NCBI GenBank assembly: GCA_018398765.1
Contig: JAHBMJ010003204.1
Coordinates: 1-11,045, forward strand
Length of the DNA: 11,045 nt
Origin: Chromera velia
Lineage: Eukaryota; Sar; Chromeraceae
Direction: 5' to 3'
Part shown: positions 8,994 through 11,045 of the stretch, in pieces
Layout: every line of letters starts with the position of its first letter
How positions within the stretch are numbered: position 1 is the stretch's first letter
Program-made: the position numbers and the translations under genes
Notes under the pieces: generated by a model
Database searches by the model: none
What the model saw: only the letters and a program-made list of their open reading frames with translations
Told to the model about the DNA's origin: nothing

Positions 8994-10009
8994 AAGTCGG
9001 TAGACAGGTAGGGGGTGACAAAGACTTAGGTAAGGTAAAAAAAATCCGTCCAGAGTGCCCGCCACCCGTCGGCAAATCAAAAGAAGGAAGGAAGAAAGGA
9101 ACCAAAAACTTCAGTGATGAAAGAAAAGCCATGCAGCCTGACCTTCTGATTCGTCTTCCTGAAATTTTGTTGGCTTTGTGATGTCAACAATTTTTTGGAC
9201 TTGGAGGAAGAAGGGACCCTGCAGACGACGAGACTTCAAAGAGAGAATCAGCATTTACCTGAAAATGGGTAGCACTTCGGCTACGTAGCATGGAGAATAA
9301 AGCCTCTTTCATGTGATAAAGTAATCTGTGCAGAGGAGAGACGGACGGAGACACGGAATGAAAGATGAAAGACGGAACACGCCTTTGTTTCCTCTCACTG
9401 ACCGTCAGTGTCTCTTGGTCAGACTTGACCTGGCTGTCCGGCAGCGATGGCTGTAAGTGGATTTTCCTGAAGAAGTCAGACAGAGAGGATGACAGGGCAT
9501 GCATTCTGCGCGGAAGAGAAGCGGATCATGGAAAAGCCTTATAATGCCTTCCCAGGTTCTGTCTGCTCTCCCGTGCCAGCACTGGATTTGGACAGCCATT
9601 TGAATTGAGGAGAGGCTCTCAGGCGAAGACGAGGAGAGCTTGGGTGTTCTCAGAAACACGGAGCAGAGATGAAGGGGGGAAATGAGAGAACGTGCCAGAC
9701 ACGGGAAAGGCAGGGGGGTACTTCCTCAATGAGGAGAGAAAAATAGTCAGCAAGTGCTGGTGGGGTCTGCATTGCACCGCAATGAATTAAAATGTACTCA
9801 CACATTCACTATAACATTCTTTTCCACGGTCTTTAATTGTCTCCATACCTGATGTCTGCGTTGAGTAACAAGTCTTTGAGAGCGTTCGCATTCCTCGCGT
9901 GCCCTCCCCCGTCTCCCTCGAACTCTGAGCTTATGAAGTCTTTGCAGTCCTGAGAAAATTTCAGACCCCATAGACGTCCTACGTCTTCAAAAGGAAGAGA
10001 TGACGCCAT
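5885..10009 (-). CDS. TDRD3: TDRD3-like protein: DUF1767/OB fold, UIM and RGG tail (10 exons)
   Basis: TDRD3 is the adaptor that pairs with topoisomerase III-beta on RNA and chromatin. Exons: 9849-10009, 9403-9505, 9143-9218, 8633-8717, 8428-8476, 8084-8185, 7634-7819, 7257-7409, 6967-7099, 5885-6765. They total 1929 nt (642 residues); every junction keeps frame. Residues 1-88 resemble the DUF1767 helices; 89-192 form the OB fold, with LLNLTDGTT (120-128), PPGTKILV (146-153) and VLGGHVEVLVESW (179-191), close to animal TDRD3. PPRFKPF follows near 232, then an Ala-rich stretch, an RG/acidic patch and ISLDDFL (351-357), in the order seen in human TDRD3. No UBA or Tudor domain is encoded. A UIM and a Q/RGG-rich tail take their place. 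The start ATG has G at -3. The least certain junction is intron 2, where an alternative donor (CAG|GTCAAG) and acceptor (gaag) also keep frame. RMI1 is the other possible assignment, but the post-OB order favours TDRD3. Confidence 0.85.
5888..6028 (-). other. RGG/RG-rich C-terminal tail of the TDRD3-like protein
   Basis: Residues 596-642 are nearly all Gly and Arg in RGG, RG and GRG units, ending in an acidic/aromatic MDW. A broader R/D/Q/G-rich, disordered stretch precedes it from about residue 410, including a Gln run at 510-522 and RD repeats. RGG boxes bind RNA and are substrates of arginine methyltransferases. Both roles are inferred for this protein. Confidence 0.8.
6629..6682 (-). other. 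Ubiquitin-interacting motif in the TDRD3-like protein
   Basis: Residues 378-395 read DEDADLQKALEMSRKEYE: an acidic lead, then L-x-x-A-L-x-x-S and a trailing charged helix. This fits the UIM consensus, including the key alanine (386) and serine (390). It lies 20 residues after the ISLDDFL motif, at the start of the last exon's disordered region. Ubiquitin binding is inferred. Confidence 0.75.
6967..7099 (-). other. RG patch and acidic segment, exon 9 of the TDRD3-like gene
   Basis: The exon encodes residues 306-349: FKEKEFTRGRGRG, further Gly/Arg, four Arg, then a D/E run. Splicing adds ISLDDFL from the next exon. Human TDRD3 has the same sequence of features (RG patch, acidic run, short L-x-DFL-like motif) just after its UBA domain. 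This anchors the orthology beyond the OB fold. Confidence 0.7.
7927..7998 (+). repeat. TC/AC compound microsatellite inside intron 6 of the TDRD3-like gene
   Basis: A CCCT/TC run of about 45 bases is followed by an AC run of about 24 bases. In the pre-mRNA (minus strand) it reads as TG then AG repeats. It lies well inside intron 6 (7820-8083). Confidence 0.9.
8535..8582 (+). repeat. GAAA tetranucleotide microsatellite inside intron 4 of the TDRD3-like gene
   Basis: About eleven GAAA units in a row occupy nearly a third of intron 4 (8477-8632). In the pre-mRNA they form a CTTT pyrimidine tract upstream of the exon 5 acceptor. Confidence 0.9.
8960..8990 (+). repeat. GA dinucleotide microsatellite inside intron 3 of the TDRD3-like gene
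   Basis: About fifteen GA units lie inside intron 3 (8718-9142), the longest intron of the gene. In the pre-mRNA they read as a TC tract. Confidence 0.9.
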
Positions 10010-10713
10010 TTCTAAGGGGAAGCTAGAGCTTCTGCTTCAAGAGGGCACGTTCTCTCAAACTCAAATGCTTAACCAGAAAACTGCAAAAACCAGAGGAGAC
10101 GGAAGTGGAAGTGCGACAACGTCTCAATCTTTTTATGTGTTCAAGCCGTTCAAACTCTGTCAATTGACAAGGATTGCCAGGAGCATACACGTAATGGAAC
10201 GCCAGTTCCCTGCTGCCTTCGGTATATCTGCCAAGCGGCTTGCGATTCAGTTGCACGGCTGGCAGCGTCAGTCAATGTCATGCATGCACAAAGAAAGATG
10301 GGTCGATCAATGGTCGATCCATAGGTATCTGACGCAAGCAAGCTTGCGAACGGCTCCGGAAAGCAAGAAAAATGAGAACTGCACGATTGACGCACGCCGG
10401 CCATGGTGCTGCATTGGTGCATGCATGGTAGCGCCGACCCCCCCCCCCNCCCCCCCCCCCCGCAGGAAAAAAGCAGCACGGAACCCCCGCCCCGCGGGAA
10501 AAAAAACTGGGGCTGAAACCCATCTGACGCACACATGGCGCAAATTCAGCCTTTCGGGGCCGGGTTTTTGGTGAAAGACATTGTGATTGATTGATTGATT
10601 GATGCCAAACCCTAGGTGAAGTTAGAACTCCTAGGTGGCGCATACATGCATGGGTCTGTTCAATTATGCCAGCTGCAAGCTAACTGGACGACAGTTATTC
10701 GAACTTAATCTAA
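10010..10713. promoter_or_regulatory. 5' flank of the TDRD3-like gene with TGCATGCA words and a tandem 11-mer
   Basis: The sequence upstream of the TDRD3-like ATG (to its right) should hold its leader and promoter. It contains TGCATGCA at 10281-10288 and 10418-10425, a tandem GGTCGATCMAT pair at 10301-10322, the poly-C run, a GATT repeat at about 10580-10602, and two copies of CCTAGGTG at 10611 and 10630. A plus-strand frame from 10065 is open through the poly-C run but resembles no protein family. The promoter role is positional inference. Confidence 0.35.
10438..10461 (+). repeat. Poly-C run with an undetermined base
   Basis: The run is 24 bases, C throughout except an N at 10449. The true length and content are uncertain, so any reading frame across it is unreliable. 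The complementary G-run could form a G-quadruplex. Confidence 0.9.
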
Positions 10714-11043
10714 TCAATCATTTACTACAATATGGTGAGAAATCATAAAGAGGAGAGAGGGTTGAAAACACAAGAACGATGTGGTGAGCTTGCGAACCCC
10801 TAGATCAGAAAAGGAGGCGGATGCAAAGGGTGAGTCATAACGAGTGAAGCGGTCTGATTGAATTAATACCAACCACTGTAAAAAGCCTTGTTCGGCAGTC
10901 CATCGGGGGCAAACAGAGAGCCGATGAATAAAATCATCTACACACCGGCAGCAGGCTTCATAGGTGCACAGCTTTCTATCAGAGCAACCAACAGACAGCC
11001 CATCGAGTTGTATGTCAGCATGCGCAAAAAAGAAAAGATCGAG
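10714..11043 (-). CDS. Unrecognised 109-codon open frame, cut by the right edge
   Basis: Reading leftward from the right edge, a frame with no stop runs 109 codons to TGA at 10714-10716. There is no start within the window, so it would be a C-terminal part or last exon. It has a Cys-rich segment (CSDRKLCTYEACCRC, spacing C-x5-C-x4-CC-x-C) and later aromatic and hydrophobic stretches. I recognise no family. Its length is above chance expectation, but a plus-strand frame over 10882-11045 is also open, so the stretch may simply be poor in stops, for example a dispersed repeat. Treat as hypothetical. Confidence 0.2.
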   Translation of the reverse strand, partial: LDLFFFAHADIQLDGLSVGCSDRKLCTYEACCRCVDDFIHRLSVCPRWTAEQGFLQWLVLIQSDRFTRYDSPFASASFSDLGVRKLTTSFLCFQPSLLFMISHHIVVND

Positions 11044-11045
11044 CC

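Noticed and set aside
10065-10574. Plus-strand 169-codon frame opposite the TDRD3-like promoter
   Set aside because: It crosses the poly-C run with an N, no family is recognisable, and minus-strand frames over the same stretch are equally open, so it looks like stop-poor DNA.

Overview
The window is nuclear DNA from a unicellular eukaryote. It carries spliced genes with GT-AG introns, long non-coding stretches, abundant microsatellites and no bacterial operon signals. Intron and repeat style, roughly balanced GC and repeated GCATGC words would suit an alveolate such as a chromerid or coccidian relative. That placement is a guess, since no marker gene settles it.

Two genes are well supported, and they converge. 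On the plus strand, 3162-4412 is one uninterrupted reading frame for SAE1/AOS1, the small subunit of the heterodimeric SUMO E1 enzyme. It has a Lys-rich nuclear-signal insertion, a poly-Ala run and an unusual C-terminal tail that looks like a SUMO-interacting motif. On the minus strand, ten exons between 10009 and 5885 assemble into a 642-residue TDRD3-like protein. It has the DUF1767/RMI1-type N-terminus and OB fold that bind topoisomerase III. The UBA and Tudor domains of animal TDRD3 are absent; instead there is a ubiquitin-interacting motif and a long Q/N/RGG-rich tail. All nine introns keep phase, all end in GCAG, and all nine donors chosen have G at position +5.

Layout: 1-2140 is G/purine-rich non-coding DNA, perhaps the 3' flank of a gene to the left. 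2140-2745 is an AT-rich, CTAG-rich block. 2745-3161 is the SAE1 promoter and leader, with GCATG words, a small open frame and a candidate leader intron. 4413-5290 is the purine-rich 3' flank of SAE1, ending in G-quadruplex and GT repeats. 5290-5884 is a second AT-rich, CTAG-dense block before the TDRD3 stop. 10010-10713 is the TDRD3 5' flank, with TGCATGCA words, an 11-bp tandem repeat and a poly-C run containing an N. A 109-codon open frame of unknown meaning runs in from the right edge on the minus strand.

The two proteins are not known to act together. One activates SUMO for conjugation in the nucleus. The other is predicted to be an RNA/topoisomerase adaptor with a ubiquitin-binding motif. 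Their adjacency is probably chance. I see no mobile element, CRISPR array, rRNA or complete tRNA.
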